Shown piece after piece: positions 10,891 to 22,800 of a DNA stretch of 64,000 nucleotides. The stretch comes from Aurantiochytrium sp. KH105 (taxonomy: Eukaryota > Sar > Bigyra > Thraustochytrida > Thraustochytriidae). The position numbers were made by a program, and so were the translations under genes. Location of the stretch: the NCBI GenBank assembly GCA_003116975.1, contig BGKB01000105.1, forward strand, positions 62,001 through 126,000. The letters run 5' to 3'. The number at the start of each line of letters is the position of its first letter. The stretch's first letter is position 1. The notes below the pieces were generated by a model, which made no database searches, had not been told where the DNA came from, and saw only the letters and a program-made list of their open reading frames with translations.

Positions 10891-13110
10891 ATGGCGCTCA
10901 CAACGCAAGAGCTCGCAAATCTGGCCGAATGTGGAGGACCGCATCGAACAATCCTCGCCGGTGCCATTGGCGAGCTATTCCTGGCGAATCCTGCGGCCGA
11001 GATTGTAGCCGGCAAGTCTTCAGACATTGCTGCACAGTTTCCAGACATTCTTGTGAGCCGGGGCGAATGGGTGCCAACCGGCGTAAGAGGTGCCGTGATC
11101 TTTGTCGTGGACCGAGAGATGGACACTTTTTTATTCCAGATATTTGATCTCGATGGCCTTGTGCTTCGTTTCCAGTTTGAGGCATATGAACACCTCGAGT
11201 ATCGGAAACTTGAACCGCACTTTCATGCCTTCGAGCTGGATGATTGCGTCGCTGGCCTCAATTTCTCAGACGAAAAGGCAGCAGAACACTTCTCCAACAA
11301 AGTTATCGGACTCTTACCAAAATCTACGACAACACAAACAAACGAAATAACCAATGCGAACAACATGGATATTGTATTGGAAGCAAGTGAAAGTCTCCCG
11401 ACGCGTCGCCGCGGACTTGCGACCTTGTCGCGCTCGCCACCGCTCGCGACACAAAGTGTGGGCGACAAAGAGGTGGTCTCTTGCTCATCGCCACGTCCGG
11501 CGTCGCCTCCTGTGTCCCCGCCGACACGTCCAGCGTCTTCACCATCCTCGCCGTCTTCATCATCTTCGATACGAACATCGGTGATCTCGAGCCTTTTCAC
11601 AATGCGCGCGACTGCCAAGGCGCGCAAATCAAAAAAACACATGTCCGCATCAAAGACCTCAAAGGACGATGATCTCATGTTTGCCCAGTATGCAAAGAGC
11701 GAAGCAAAGGCGGAGACGATGGTCTTCCAAGTGAGTCCGCTGGCGCAGGGAAAGCCGACGCCAAGACCACTTGTGAATACGGAAAACGCCGGGCCCAAAG
11801 ACATTGGGGCAGCCACAAACGTGGTACGAACAGGCCATGTAGGTGTCAACGCAGATGGTTCTCTCGATCTTTCGGAAATTCCTGCGGAGTGGAAACATCT
11901 CTTCCGACAGGCAGGGCTTCGCAAATCTGATTTGAGCGACCCGCACGTAAAGGATCGGATCCGCGACGCAATGGCCAGCGCAGGGATAAAAGCGCGCAGT
12001 CGTACAATCACGCGCACATATAGCAAAAATCTTCACGAGGATGAGCTTTGCGATGCGCCACGTCGACCGAGCATTTCTCGCAAGTTCATGGCGGAGCAGA
12101 TCCGTCTCCAACAGCAACGCGAGCAAGTCCACCTTGCCGAAGAAAAATCCTGTGATGCCGAAACAATTGCGCATCAGGCAGCTCGCGCCACAATCTCGAA
12201 TGCAGTGCTCAAAGAGGAAGAACGCGAACGTCTGCAGCCATTGAAGAAAGGAGCGGCTGCAGCCGCCGCCGCCGCCGCCGCCGCCTCACGAAGGTCAAGA
12301 AAGGCATCGCGCGGCGCTTCGCATCAAAAATCGCCCAAGAATAGAGATGTGGACAGATCGGTGACTGAGTCAAAAACAGACAGTATAGAAGGATATACTT
12401 TGAACCTTTCTGACGAGACTGTGACCGAGATTCTCGTACGCAAGCCGGCAACGCCAACAAGAGCGTCGCATCTTGCTGTCCTGCGTGAGATCGAAGACCG
12501 TCGCGGACGAAGGCGCGGTAGCAAAGCAGCAAAGGAGAAAGAGAAAGAGAAAGCGAAAAAGAAGGCAAAAGGGAGAGAGATGGAAGCAAAAAAAGAGGAA
12601 AAGGAACAAGCGGCTCGCACGCAAAAGAGTGCGAGTCCTAGAACTATTACGAAGGCCAAGGCGCAGCAGTCAAGCCCTGAAAGCGCTGTAGACGAGCACG
12701 ATCAACAGCGGCGCGAAGCAAAAAAAATGCAGAGATCAAGCACAAAAGACCCTGGCAACACCAAGGAACCAAAGCCGATGGCAGGCTTTTTGGGCGCAAT
12801 TTCACAAGGCGACTTCAAGCTGCGCAAAGTTTCCGTCAATGCAAAGGACGAGGCCGAGAAGAAAAAGAAAGAACGCGAGGATCGTCGTCCTGCGTTTCTT
12901 CGGGAGATCGAGACGGGTGTGGTGAGTCTCCGCCGACTTAGCGAAGTGGAGGCTCTTCCTGAGCTCGACGACAAGAGTAGTGGGGTTCAAGACTCACTCC
13001 TCAGTATTCTCAAGACCTGCGTGCTGGAACGTCGAGACCACGTACGGCAAGACGAAGCCGATGCCACAAGTGTGAATGGAGACGAGTGGTCGGATGATGG
13101 CTGGGATTGA
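10891..13110 (+). CDS. WASP-family actin nucleation promoting factor
   Basis: 739 residues from ATG 10891, the first Met of the conserved domain; the upstream open frame is not protein-like. Order of parts: an EVH1/WH1 domain (1-143, with FHAFELDDCVAGLNFSDE, very close to WASP); a Ser/Pro-rich linker; a CRIB/GTPase-binding segment (about 304-365, TGHVGVN then PAEWKHLFRQAG), which in WASP binds Cdc42/Rac and autoinhibits; a long basic, Lys/Glu-rich region with a poly-Ala run; then a VCA module with two WH2 motifs (632-647 GFLGAISQGDFKLRKV and 667-683 PAFLREIETGVVSLRRL), a connector helix (702-716) and an acidic tail ending DEWSDDGWD. The WH2 motifs bind actin monomers and the connector-acidic part activates Arp2/3. 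The usual long polyproline region is missing. No intron. Confidence 0.93.
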   Translation: MALTTQELANLAECGGPHRTILAGAIGELFLANPAAEIVAGKSSDIAAQFPDILVSRGEWVPTGVRGAVIFVVDREMDTFLFQIFDLDGLVLRFQFEAYEHLEYRKLEPHFHAFELDDCVAGLNFSDEKAAEHFSNKVIGLLPKSTTTQTNEITNANNMDIVLEASESLPTRRRGLATLSRSPPLATQSVGDKEVVSCSSPRPASPPVSPPTRPASSPSSPSSSSSIRTSVISSLFTMRATAKARKSKKHMSASKTSKDDDLMFAQYAKSEAKAETMVFQVSPLAQGKPTPRPLVNTENAGPKDIGAATNVVRTGHVGVNADGSLDLSEIPAEWKHLFRQAGLRKSDLSDPHVKDRIRDAMASAGIKARSRTITRTYSKNLHEDELCDAPRRPSISRKFMAEQIRLQQQREQVHLAEEKSCDAETIAHQAARATISNAVLKEEERERLQPLKKGAAAAAAAAAAASRRSRKASRGASHQKSPKNRDVDRSVTESKTDSIEGYTLNLSDETVTEILVRKPATPTRASHLAVLREIEDRRGRRRGSKAAKEKEKEKAKKKAKGREMEAKKEEKEQAARTQKSASPRTITKAKAQQSSPESAVDEHDQQRREAKKMQRSSTKDPGNTKEPKPMAGFLGAISQGDFKLRKVSVNAKDEAEKKKKEREDRRPAFLREIETGVVSLRRLSEVEALPELDDKSSGVQDSLLSILKTCVLERRDHVRQDEADATSVNGDEWSDDGWD

Positions 13111-13330
13111 GCAGTAAAGTTCAGGCAGCATTTTGTCAATGCTGTCTTGGACGTAAAATTGTTAAAGGATATATAAGAACGTGCTGTTGGCGTGTCAGAT
13201 CGCTGGAAAGGGCGGCGCGCAACGGAGGAAGGAGGATTACCCTTCGACGATCGATGTAATTGAAAACCCTTTTTCTTTCATTCTCTTAAATGTGCGCACT
13301 TGGACGGGTGTCATTTCTTCGACTGGTCGC

Positions 13331-14725
13331 TTATTCGACAACCGCGAGCGAGGGAACGGCAAAGGCGGAAGAAGTCCCGGTCGTTTGCGCAGCAACGGCA
13401 CAGACACGACGAATGGCTTCGACGACCTTGTACGGCCCCCGACCCGCGAATCGCTCGCAAAGGGCCTCGAGCGTGGCAGAGTACTTGATCGAGTAGTCTG
13501 ACCAAGCGCCGTCTTCCGTGCATGCGTTCTTGTACGCAGAGTTGGCAGCACGATGGCACTCGTACTCTTGGGGAGACTCTTCACCACGCGCCGTCAGGAC
13601 GGCATCAATGTGACGCGGGTCGTCAAGAAGTTCTGCCGCAAGCTGTGCAAAGGTGGCGTCAACGGCACGGCGATGTTCGACCTCGGCCTGGAGTTGGACG
13701 GCATTCTCTTGGGTGGGTTCGCTCGCGTACATGTAGAATTTGGAGACAAGTGCGACATCGCGTGAGTCGACCTGCGAGTCGCGAGCGGCTGCAGAAATGC
13801 GCGGCAGTTCACGAACAGAGCTACCGTCCGACGCGGGAGCGCCGAGGAACTCGTCAATGGCGTCCTTGGACATGGTGGCGAGATCGCCGAAATCGAGGAC
13901 GTGGCTTTTGGTGGTGGCATTTTGAACACGCGCGAATTGCTCCTCGAGCGTTTCGTCCTGACCGGGGCGCTCGGCGTCCGTGTCTTCCATCCAGTGAACG
14001 CTAAATTCGTCGCCGAGGCAGGTGTGAAGGTGCTTGCCGTTGACGAGATCACCGGCAGGAGGGCAGTAGGTTGCAAACGATGACTCGTGGGCGTTTGCAG
14101 CCGTGACGGCCCAGACGTTGAGATGCGTGGGCAGCTTGCGGAACATGCTGCCGGATTCGCAGGCTTCCATGTAAAAGACAAGATTGCGAAACATTTTCTT
14201 GTCATGCATGCGTTGGATGGAGCGCATGAGCTGGCGCGCATGGAGCTCGCCGCGCGGGAAAGCGACAAGGTTCGGAGCACCGTGGTCGACGAAGTTGATA
14301 AAGACGTCGTCCTCGGCGGTGGACTTGAGCACTGGTCCGCCCTCAGTTTCATCTTCGTTGCCCTCAATGACATTGAGGAACATGGTCGGCGTGACTTGAT
14401 ACTTGGTGTAGTCCTTCTTGCAGTCCTTGTAAACGTCAATCGCCTCGGCGCTGTCCTGGTCGTTGGGACGATTGAACAGCTGGCCAGGAAAGGGGTTCAT
14501 GCGGCTGTCGGCGACATCGTCGTACATCATGGTGATGATGTGATCGTCGGGAATGCCGCGCTCGCGGAGAGAATGGTACGCGTGGCACACATCGGCGTGA
14601 TGCCGGTAATTGAAATACCCGCGCGATCCGCACACCAGAATCGCCCAGCGATCAGCGTGAGCGTGTCCAACCAGAGCCGCCAACGCGGTCGCTAGGAGCG
14701 CCTGCGCAACGTTGAGCTTGATCAT
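13331..14725 (-). CDS. Legumain-family asparaginyl endopeptidase (peptidase C13)
   Basis: 464 residues with a signal peptide (MIKLNVAQALLATALAALVG), so it enters the secretory or vacuolar route. The caspase-like fold is clear: WAILVCGSRGYFNYRHHADV near the N-terminus, catalytic His148 in FINFVDHGAP and catalytic Cys189 in FYMEACESGSM. The family cleaves after asparagine in acidic compartments and matures other proteases. The C-terminal part (about 380-464) looks like the legumain prodomain, with cysteines at the usual places (AYKNACTEDGAW, LEALCERF, IRRVCAVA). Length is slightly above the human protein's 433. Both catalytic residues are intact. It converges with the WASP gene (220 bases between stops). 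It is not a GPI8 transamidase, as no C-terminal membrane anchor is seen. Confidence 0.93.
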   Translation of the reverse strand: MIKLNVAQALLATALAALVGHAHADRWAILVCGSRGYFNYRHHADVCHAYHSLRERGIPDDHIITMMYDDVADSRMNPFPGQLFNRPNDQDSAEAIDVYKDCKKDYTKYQVTPTMFLNVIEGNEDETEGGPVLKSTAEDDVFINFVDHGAPNLVAFPRGELHARQLMRSIQRMHDKKMFRNLVFYMEACESGSMFRKLPTHLNVWAVTAANAHESSFATYCPPAGDLVNGKHLHTCLGDEFSVHWMEDTDAERPGQDETLEEQFARVQNATTKSHVLDFGDLATMSKDAIDEFLGAPASDGSSVRELPRISAAARDSQVDSRDVALVSKFYMYASEPTQENAVQLQAEVEHRRAVDATFAQLAAELLDDPRHIDAVLTARGEESPQEYECHRAANSAYKNACTEDGAWSDYSIKYSATLEALCERFAGRGPYKVVEAIRRVCAVAAQTTGTSSAFAVPSLAVVE

Positions 14726-16640
14726 CTTCGCTTCCGTTGGATCTTATTCTTTGCAGAATGCCTGCGAAGGAGCGTCCAACCCGTCGACGAGGGTCGAGGG
14801 TCGGCTGCGGGTGCCGCACGAATCCTGTCGCGACGTTCCCCTCGCTCGCTCGCTCACTCGCTCACCCACTCGCTCGCTGATAGCTCGTCTTTGTGTTGCA
14901 AGATTGGGCGCCTCCGATCTCCGATCCACTCGGAAACTTCTTCATCATCTTCTTCATTACGTAGTGCTACTAGGCCTAGTAATTTCTCCTAGAAGGCTCC
15001 CAAACCCTCGAAAATCTCGCATGGTGCTATACACGTGCCTGCGACGATCTCTACTATGCACAACCTTGTTGCTCAGATGAGATGCGTTTCACCGATTCAC
15101 ATGCACGCAAACTGAGCTCGAGAATGAGCGTACTGCCATACTTTACGCTAGGTTCAGTTCTTGTGAGACGAGTGAAAGTCTCGCCACCTTAAAAGTTCGT
15201 CTCGAAGATCCAGAATATTTGCCGTGCTAGTTCATGCTTGGAGCGCTCTCAAACATACTTTCATGTTGCATGAAATGGACTAAGGCAGCGGCTGATATGA
15301 TGGGGTGGTCCTCGGCTCGCCAACATTACAAGCGACTTTCTGTGCGTGCTATTTTTAATTTTAAAAAATTAATTAAAATTAAAATCGCACGACTTTTGAG
15401 GCTGCTCATGTCGTTTCCATTTTCCACTAGTGATGCATCAAAGCGCTGCGAGCTCTTCCGCACGTTAATTGACTTTGGCATCACCATTGTCTTGAACCTC
15501 AAGGCGATCGAAAAGATTATTCTCAATATGTTCACGGTGCAAAATGGAAGAAGATCAGAAAAGCTTGCGTCGGAACTGCTTGCCCTCGGGTTCAAGGATA
15601 ACCGATATTAAGGTTTTTCCCTCAGCCTTCATGCACAGCGTTGTCGTCTGATGGATAACAACCTGCATCACCAGATGTGCATTGCAATCCCAATGCCGCA
15701 TGCGCCACTGGACAGCAATCATATTCAAGGACGGCGACAATGACGATCATGGCTCCATGATCGACATAAATGCATTAGCGTACACCGAACATTTTCGCAA
15801 TAAGTTATGCTTTACATGCCAATATACATTGAATTTCCAATCGATGATAAGTGGCAAACATCGAGTCTCGATCCCGGCACCAGCATGTTCACACAAATTC
15901 CGAAGGCAGGAGCACATCATCTATAGCACCTTGGTGGTCATGCGCAGGTCACTTTGCACTCGCGACTGAGGCCGAGTGCGCCTTCTTATGCACTATCTTG
16001 ACATCTTTCATTTCATTTTGAAGAGGATGAGGGGCACGAGCAGTTTTGAAACAACAACGGTGCTCGAAGGAGAACGCTGAGCAGCGAGGAACAGGAGCAG
16101 ATTCGAGAGAACGAAGGTTCCCAGATGAGAACGCTGCGCGCTTGTGTGCAAAAGTCGTGTTTCTGCTCGCAACTTTCGTTCAATGAGATGGTTGACGTTT
16201 ACAGCATTCCATTCATGCTTGTTGCTGTTGATTGATAAGAAGCGCTACGTATGAACACCATCAACAAATAGGATGGCTGGAGATTTTTACTCTCGTCATA
16301 CCTCTCGCGATTACAATGCAAAAAAGAAAAGAGGAAAAACGTTTAACAGTATAGTCATTCTAATATTTGTAGCTGAGATGATTTGCATGATGATCTGGAC
16401 AAATTTTTGGTAAAAGGCTGCTGAGGGCACACGGTCGTGCGACGCGCATCGACTCAAACGCACATAGAGAAAGTTAGGAAAAGAAAAGGCTGGAGTCACT
16501 GGGATGCCCAGGCTTCCTCGTGGTTTCTGGAATTTCCACAAGCAGTCCAGCCATGCGTGCAGGGGCATTCCCATAGAAAGAAAAGAAATTATGCCTAGGT
16601 GACAGTCTGAGAAGAAAAGATAAAACACAATTCGCGCTCT
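14726..16640. other. Lower-GC intergenic island, no recognised gene
   Basis: CTCGCTCGCTCACTCG repeats lie at 14840-14880, close to the legumain start. From about 15000 to 16640 the base composition is clearly less GC-rich than the surroundings. It contains an AT-rich hairpin (15346-15390) and an open frame at 15234-15611 (+, 125 codons from ATG) with ordinary amino-acid composition but no recognisable homology. This may be a remnant of an unidentified gene or element; I cannot assign it. Confidence 0.5.
15346..15390. repeat. AT-rich imperfect inverted repeat (hairpin)
   Basis: Left arm GTGCTATTTTTAATTTT and right arm AAAATTAAAATCGCAC are near-perfect reverse complements around a short A/T loop, giving a stem of about 16 bp. 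It is unusual against the GC-rich background and could form a cruciform or mark the tip of a small mobile element; no target-site duplication could be recognised. Confidence 0.7.
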
Positions 16641-16780
16641 ACATCAAAGACGGAAGGAACGTAAATGCGAGCCAAAGCAGAAGTAAATCTTTTTTGTTTG
16701 TTCACTTTTGTCCCTTTTGCTGGAGCCGCAAAGAGTGCTTTCGCTGTCCGAGTCAGCCAACGAGCCGGTCAGCCAGCCAG

Positions 16781-16781
<1 letters not shown>

Positions 16782-16816
<35 letters not shown>
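16782..16816. repeat. (CT)n dinucleotide microsatellite
   Basis: A run of about 17 CT units seen directly. Confidence 0.95.
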
Positions 16817-16818
<2 letters not shown>

Positions 16819-19800
16819 CCCCTCTTTCCAGCCATGAATCAGGGACGGCAAAGGAATCAGGTGCGGCTTTGCAGTCCCTGGATCCCCAGTGATCTGTCCT
16901 CGTTCAAGCAAGGTCTAGCCCAGTGCGTGCGTTCAGCCGGTATCCACTCTCTCTAATCTTCACAGGCTCCTCACTGCAAACCGAGAAGTGGCCGCAGAGA
17001 CAGTGCTCTCCACTTTCTACTCCTTTTCTTCGTGCTTGCGCGCGCGTAAATGCGCACTTGCGTGCGTGCAGTCGTTGAAGACGAGGCTGGAGCGTTCACT
17101 AGCCCATCTCTGCGGCCCTGGATGATGCGCTTCGCTAGTTAGCTTTTGCCTTGTTTTTTCCCGGCGAGATTTTTTCTCATTCACGCGCAATCTCGAACTG
17201 TCAATCTCGGTGGATCTTGTCCTCGATGGCTGGAGCGTTTTCATATCGCGCTTCAGTACTCCTTCCTCTCTATCTACAGGCCGTGCGTCTTTCTCGCAGC
17301 CTGCGTGCGTCCACTCGATCCCGTCCAGGCCTCTCACCTGCAGCAGCTGCAGCAAGCTAGCTAGCTAGATCTCTGGACCCGACTCGATCGCAATAGCGGG
17401 TTCCCTCGAGTTGCCTTTCCTCTTCGTCCCTTCTTCTCGCCTATCCGCGGCGCCGAAGTTCTTTCCTGAACTCCACTCGCAGCTAAGCAGCAGCAGCAGC
17501 AGCAGCAACTAACCCTGGCTCCACTCTGGAGCTGCTCTTGCGTTGCGCGTGATCTCGCTCGCTGCCGGACCGGACCCCGCCTTTCGCGCAACGCTCCAGG
17601 CCGCACTCGTTCTGCCAGGGCTTCCCGGCGCCGTGCTATTTGCTGCTGCTGTTACTGTTAGTTAGGCCTCCTGCTACTAATACAACCAACCAGGAGGACG
17701 ACCCAGCGTCAGCGTGTATAAAGAGTTCGACGCTGTACGTATAACCAACTTCCGCGGGGCCCGATCACTCGCCATGAGGGAGCGAGGGAGGGAAGAAGGC
17801 GGGGTGGTTCATTGGATGTCGCGGGCGCAGGAGTGGTCCAGGACGCGCCGCTCAGCGGCCACGCGGCGAGGCGCCCTCGTCGCTGCATTCTGTCGTGCTT
17901 TCATTGCTCGCCTTCTGCAGCTGATTGATTGCCGCAGCCGCCAGGGCCGGTTGTATCTGAATCCCTGATTGGCGGCATGGTGGTATAAATAGGCCTAGAC
18001 CCTATACTGTAGTGGAGTAGCGGAGGTGGAAAGCTCGACCAAGATGGCGGGCGATCTCGCCGTAGCTCACGTTCGCTCGCCGTACCTTCGCTCGCGCGCG
18101 CACCTCCTTCCTCGCGCTCGTGCCTCGCGCGGCTCCGGAGCGGCGGGGCATCTGCAGCTGCAGCTGACAGCGTCGCAGCGCATTGCATCGCATCGTGCCG
18201 AGGGGAAGAAACCTAAGAAACAAACGCGCGCGGCAGCGAGGTCGAGGCGCCCTCCTTACTTATATCCACCCGTCCCTCGCAAGCGTGCGGCGCAGGAGCC
18301 GGGGCAAGGGCGACGGCCGGCACAGGAGCCGGTCTGTGGGAAGCTAACTGCGGGCTACGTCGGAAGCCCTCCCCCCTTCCCGCGTCCACACCGCCCACGC
18401 ACCTGCGGAAGAAGTGCGGCGCGGGGGGACCAACCGACTCGATTGGGGTCCACTGCGGAAGCCGATCCGCCTTCGTCGCTCGTCGGAGCGGCGTGGCTGT
18501 GGGCGCCGGTGGATCGAACCTGCGCAGGCAGCAGCCTCACAGTGAGTCAGGGGCAGAAGCGGCAACACAACCTGCGGCACGGAGGGAAGTCCTCCGCGGC
18601 CGCCCCTGAGCCCGCCTCGACGCTCTGCCGGGGGGCGCCCTTCCGTGCTAGGCTCCGTCTGGCTCGGCGCCCGTCGTGCCAACCGCACCAGCCGCAGTGG
18701 TTCGCTGCCGTCAGTGCGCGAGTGCGACCGACCGACTGGAGCGAACCAACCAAAGTGCGAGCCGAAACAATATGGCGGTCCCTTTTCCATTGCCATTATT
18801 TTTTCCCTTCTATTCTTTTGCTCTCCTTGTGTCTTCCTTTCAAAATTTGAGACTTTCTTTTATTTTTTCCTTTCTCTGGTCTTTGTAAAGGCGCGGCGAG
18901 ATCATCGATCATGGCCAAGCTTGGCTACCTGCGGAGATCGAGCGGGCTGCTCAGAACGTCGAGGCGGACGCCAGAGCAGCGCGTGACGGGGCGCGCGAGG
19001 TGCATCGGATCGTCTGCTGCACCGCGTCTCTACGTTCGAGTCGTCTTGAAAAATCAGTTTTGAGATCGATCGGCGAGCACATTTGGAAGTGATTTCTCGA
19101 AAAGGGCAATAAGTACTAGTACGTCCCGGGGTTACTTGACTTGCTATTTACCTAATGAGGCAGACATGCACAACAGAAAAGCGCGGCGACGTGATGCGAT
19201 GCGATGAGAGACTCGAGATGATCGATGTCAAACGCCGCACGCCATGCGCGGTCGCGTCGTGAAGCGTGAGTTTGCTCGCCGTCTCGCGCCTCTTCCCCTC
19301 TCCAATCTCGGCCAAAATGGTCTGAATTCGCGCAGAGCGCGACTCGCAGTCGACGCCCTTCTCGCGATCCTGGCGCGTGCGTACGTAAGTGTATGCAAGC
19401 ACGGATAGATAGCATAGCATACGAGCGTGCGTCGCAATCGGCTCGTCCCGGGCGGGGAGCCTCCGCCTCGCAGCCAGGTGCAGCTCGAAAACGCTCCAGG
19501 CGCTCGATTGCAATCACCACTCGCGCGTCTCCGCGACGGACGGCCGCGCCTCGACCTGCGAGGCAATCTTTGCCGAAGCTCTCCGCGCTCGCCTCCAGCT
19601 GGCTGCTGCAGTGGCAGATGGTGCGCCTGCATACATCTCCCCCTTGGCATCCCAGGGATGCACGCGCGTATCGATCGGCACGTCTCAGCGCGCGGAGCTG
19701 CAGCGCTTGCTGTTGCATCTCGACCTCGACTCGTTCGCGTGCATCATGATGGCAGTCGTCCCGTCTTCACCAGAGCCAAGAATGCCGCCCGCGCACCACA

Positions 19801-22800
19801 CCGGCAGCGCCGCAGTGGCGGTCACGTTGGTCGGCGCGGCCGCAGCGCGTGCCGCTCTCTAGGAGGCGAGTGAATTCGAACGAGTGGTCTAGCTACAGCT
19901 GGCTGCTGCTGCTGCAGCCAACAACTCCTTCCTCGGAGGAGGGCGGTTGCGCGACCGCATTGCTCCTGCCTCGTTGGAATGCATGATGATGGTAATGATG
20001 ATCAGTACGATACCCAGGCAAGCTATGCAGGCATGCAGGCGAGCAGGTTGGCTGGTTGGCGAAGTGGCTCTCTGGCTGCGCAAAGCTGTCTTTACCTACC
20101 GATGCCGTCAAGATCACTCGCGCGCGAGACGGCAAGACCAACTTGCCAACTCTTGCGGCTGGCGCGCGGCTCGCAGAAGTCAGAGTCGTCCTCGGGCGCG
20201 TGAACTGAGCCGCGGCAGAGACGCGCACCGCCTGCATGCGCTCGAAAAGCCAAAAAAGCCACGAAGCCACGAAGGAAGAAAGGAAGGAAGGAGGGAAAGC
20301 AATGACGGTGAATGATGGAGAGAAAGTAGGAAAGCAGCCGTGTCTTCACCGCCGCACCGCGCCGCGCCGCGCCGAAAAAAAAGAAGAAAAAAAAAGAAAG
20401 AAAGAAAGGAAGAAGGAAAGACCCGCACCGACAAGCAAGAGAACGAAAAGAACGGCTAAAAAACTTTACAACTTTGAAAAAAAAAGATGAATGAAAAACT
20501 TTTACCATCAAAATATTTTCTTTAAAGTTTTTCTTTTGCTCTGGCGTTCTGTTCTTTTCCGGCCTCTCTGCTCCGCCCGCGCTGCCTCGGCTCGGCTCAG
20601 CAACCAACTTGCGGCACGGTTTCGCATCGAGCGCGTGCCGCACGTGCTACGGAGCCGCGCCGCCGCACCCGCGCCGCGACGCCGCGTGCGTGCAGGACTC
20701 CAGCCAGCCGCCGAACCGAGCCAAACGAAGCCGACCCGAGCCGAGCCACGCCGAGCCAAGCCAAGCCGAGGCGAGACGCGCGCAGCACCGTCGCGGCGCC
20801 GCGCAAAGAAGAGGTGGGACGCGGGGTCGGTCAGTCGCGGAGCCGCGCAGGAAGGAAAGAACGAAGGCGGGAAGAAAGGACTCGGAAGGAAGGAAGGAGA
20901 CGAGAATTTGAATTCGAATTTTCAAGAAGAAGAAAACCACAAAGACAGCAAGAAAGCAAGCAAGAGAGCAAGATAATAATGAAGCAAGCAAGCGAGCAAG
21001 CGAGCTTTCTCGCGCTCGTCTCGGCTCGACTCGACTCGCTCCGCCCTCGATTCCTCTCTGTGCGCGGGCCCGACTGCGGCTCGAGCCTGCCGGCCGCCAC
21101 CGCGCCGAGCCTTGAGCGCGCGTGTCGACCACGGCGGAAGCGGGAGGCGCGCGAAAGCGGCGAGTGAGCGGGCACGTGCCGCCTCACCGCCGCCTGCGTG
21201 CACCGACTCCGACTCGGTCGCACGTCCCGGTCCCACCCGTTACTTTCTGCCGCCGCGCCCGACGCCGCCGCGCCCCGTGGGATGCTGCGCCGCCGCCGGC
21301 GGAAGCGGTGGACAGACAGCCAGGCCCGCCTCGCTAGGCCCGGGACCACCTCACGCGGCCAGCGCGGGCCGCCGAGGGTGGCCAGAGTCTGCTTCTTCTA
21401 CGATTTCGAAAAGCAGCAGGTGCAGCTGGCTGGCTAAACTAAGGCAGGCGAAGGGGCTCGGAGACCGTTGGGTGCACATTGTGCCACGCCAGCCAGGTGC
21501 GCACGTCCGTTGTGCACCGGCCGCAAGCGAGCGGCTAGAGACCTCCCGCGACCATGGTGCATGCTGCGCTGCCGCCGCTTCCTTTCTGCAGCTGCCGCGA
21601 ATGCTCGAGGACGACGGACGCGCGCGAGCGAGCTCTTGGAGAGAGCGGTGCTTCCACTCCCTTCTGAATGGCGAAACCGTTTCAAGACGTCGAGAGGTAG
21701 AGAGGCCGTGAGTGCAGAGAAGCAAGCAAGGAAGGAGGGCTTCGTTCCGGCGGCAGCGGGACGCTGACGCAGCAGGAGGCGGCTGCATCGAGAAGAATTT
21801 GGAGTTCTAGCTGGCCTTCCGCAAGCCCGCCAGCCGGGAGGAGAGCTACAAACGGTCGCCTGCATGTCTGCAAGTCAGCTGCCAGGTGCACGCCTTGCGC
21901 TAGGCAGCCACACTGACGGCTTGCACCGGTCGCTGTCGCGCCGCTTGCAGGGATCTCGCTCTACCGCAGCTAAGACGGACGGACGATCGGAGCGGAGCAC
22001 CTTGGCCTTCCGCCCACCGATGCAGTGCTATACGAAACGAGAACAATTTTATGCATCAACTTTCTACGGTCATTCTCGCGTCGCTTTCGTTCTTTCGCTC
22101 GCGCGTGCGCGGCAACGGTTTTGGCCAAATGAGTGCGAGAAGCTGTTCGTTTTCTTGCGTCCTCCGTCCTCGCCAGCCTAGCACATGCACATGGCGTCTT
22201 TCGCCTCGCGCTCGCGCGCCTCGGGTGTACACCAATGGCCCGCTCGAGGGTCCGGTCCGGACGCCCACTCAAAATGCGTCTTCCGCAAGCTCTTTTTTCG
22301 AAGTCAGATCTGGCCTGGACGCATCTGTGGCAGCCCGCACAGCGCCGCCCGCAGAGCCTTGATCATTTCAATTATACTAACAGCCAAGCGTGATTTGCTG
22401 CACCTCAAGGTCGAACTCCCTGCGCCAACTGCACCGCAACGTACGCGCGACAGCTCGAGAACAAGCTTCGAGTCGCTCGCTCTGCGTGATGGAGCGCGCG
22501 CCCAGCACAGCTTGCTCGGGACGCTCGCTTCATTTGGAAAAACGGAAAAAGAAAAAGAGTTCCTCCTGGGCTTGGCAGGCGTCGAGATCTCGGGCCTCGC
22601 GACACGTGCAGGCGGGCCCCGTCCCTTTCCTTCTCTACCTTCTCCTCCGTAGTGCCGCGTCACAGCTGCCCTCTCTGCTCTGCACTCGCAGTCGCAGTCG
22701 CGATCAGCGTGATGAGATTAGATAAGATAAGATTAGATTGCAGGCGTCCGCGCGCGAGCGAAGCACGTGCAGGCGCGCTGGGTCTCTCTCTCTCTCTCCC

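Noticed and set aside
18470-18560. GGATCGAACC, the reverse complement of a tRNA T-loop
   Set aside because: No matching T-stem, acceptor stem or anticodon arm can be folded around it.
18044-18850. Open frame from ATG 18044 about 60 bases downstream of a TATAAATA
   Set aside because: The product is Arg/Pro/Ser-rich, matches no family and overlaps equally long frames on the other strand; it looks like chance in GC-rich DNA.
20492-21711. Several long plus- and minus-strand frames in the GC-rich stretch
   Set aside because: They overlap on both strands with Arg/Ser/Ala-rich products; no domain or signal peptide pattern is convincing.
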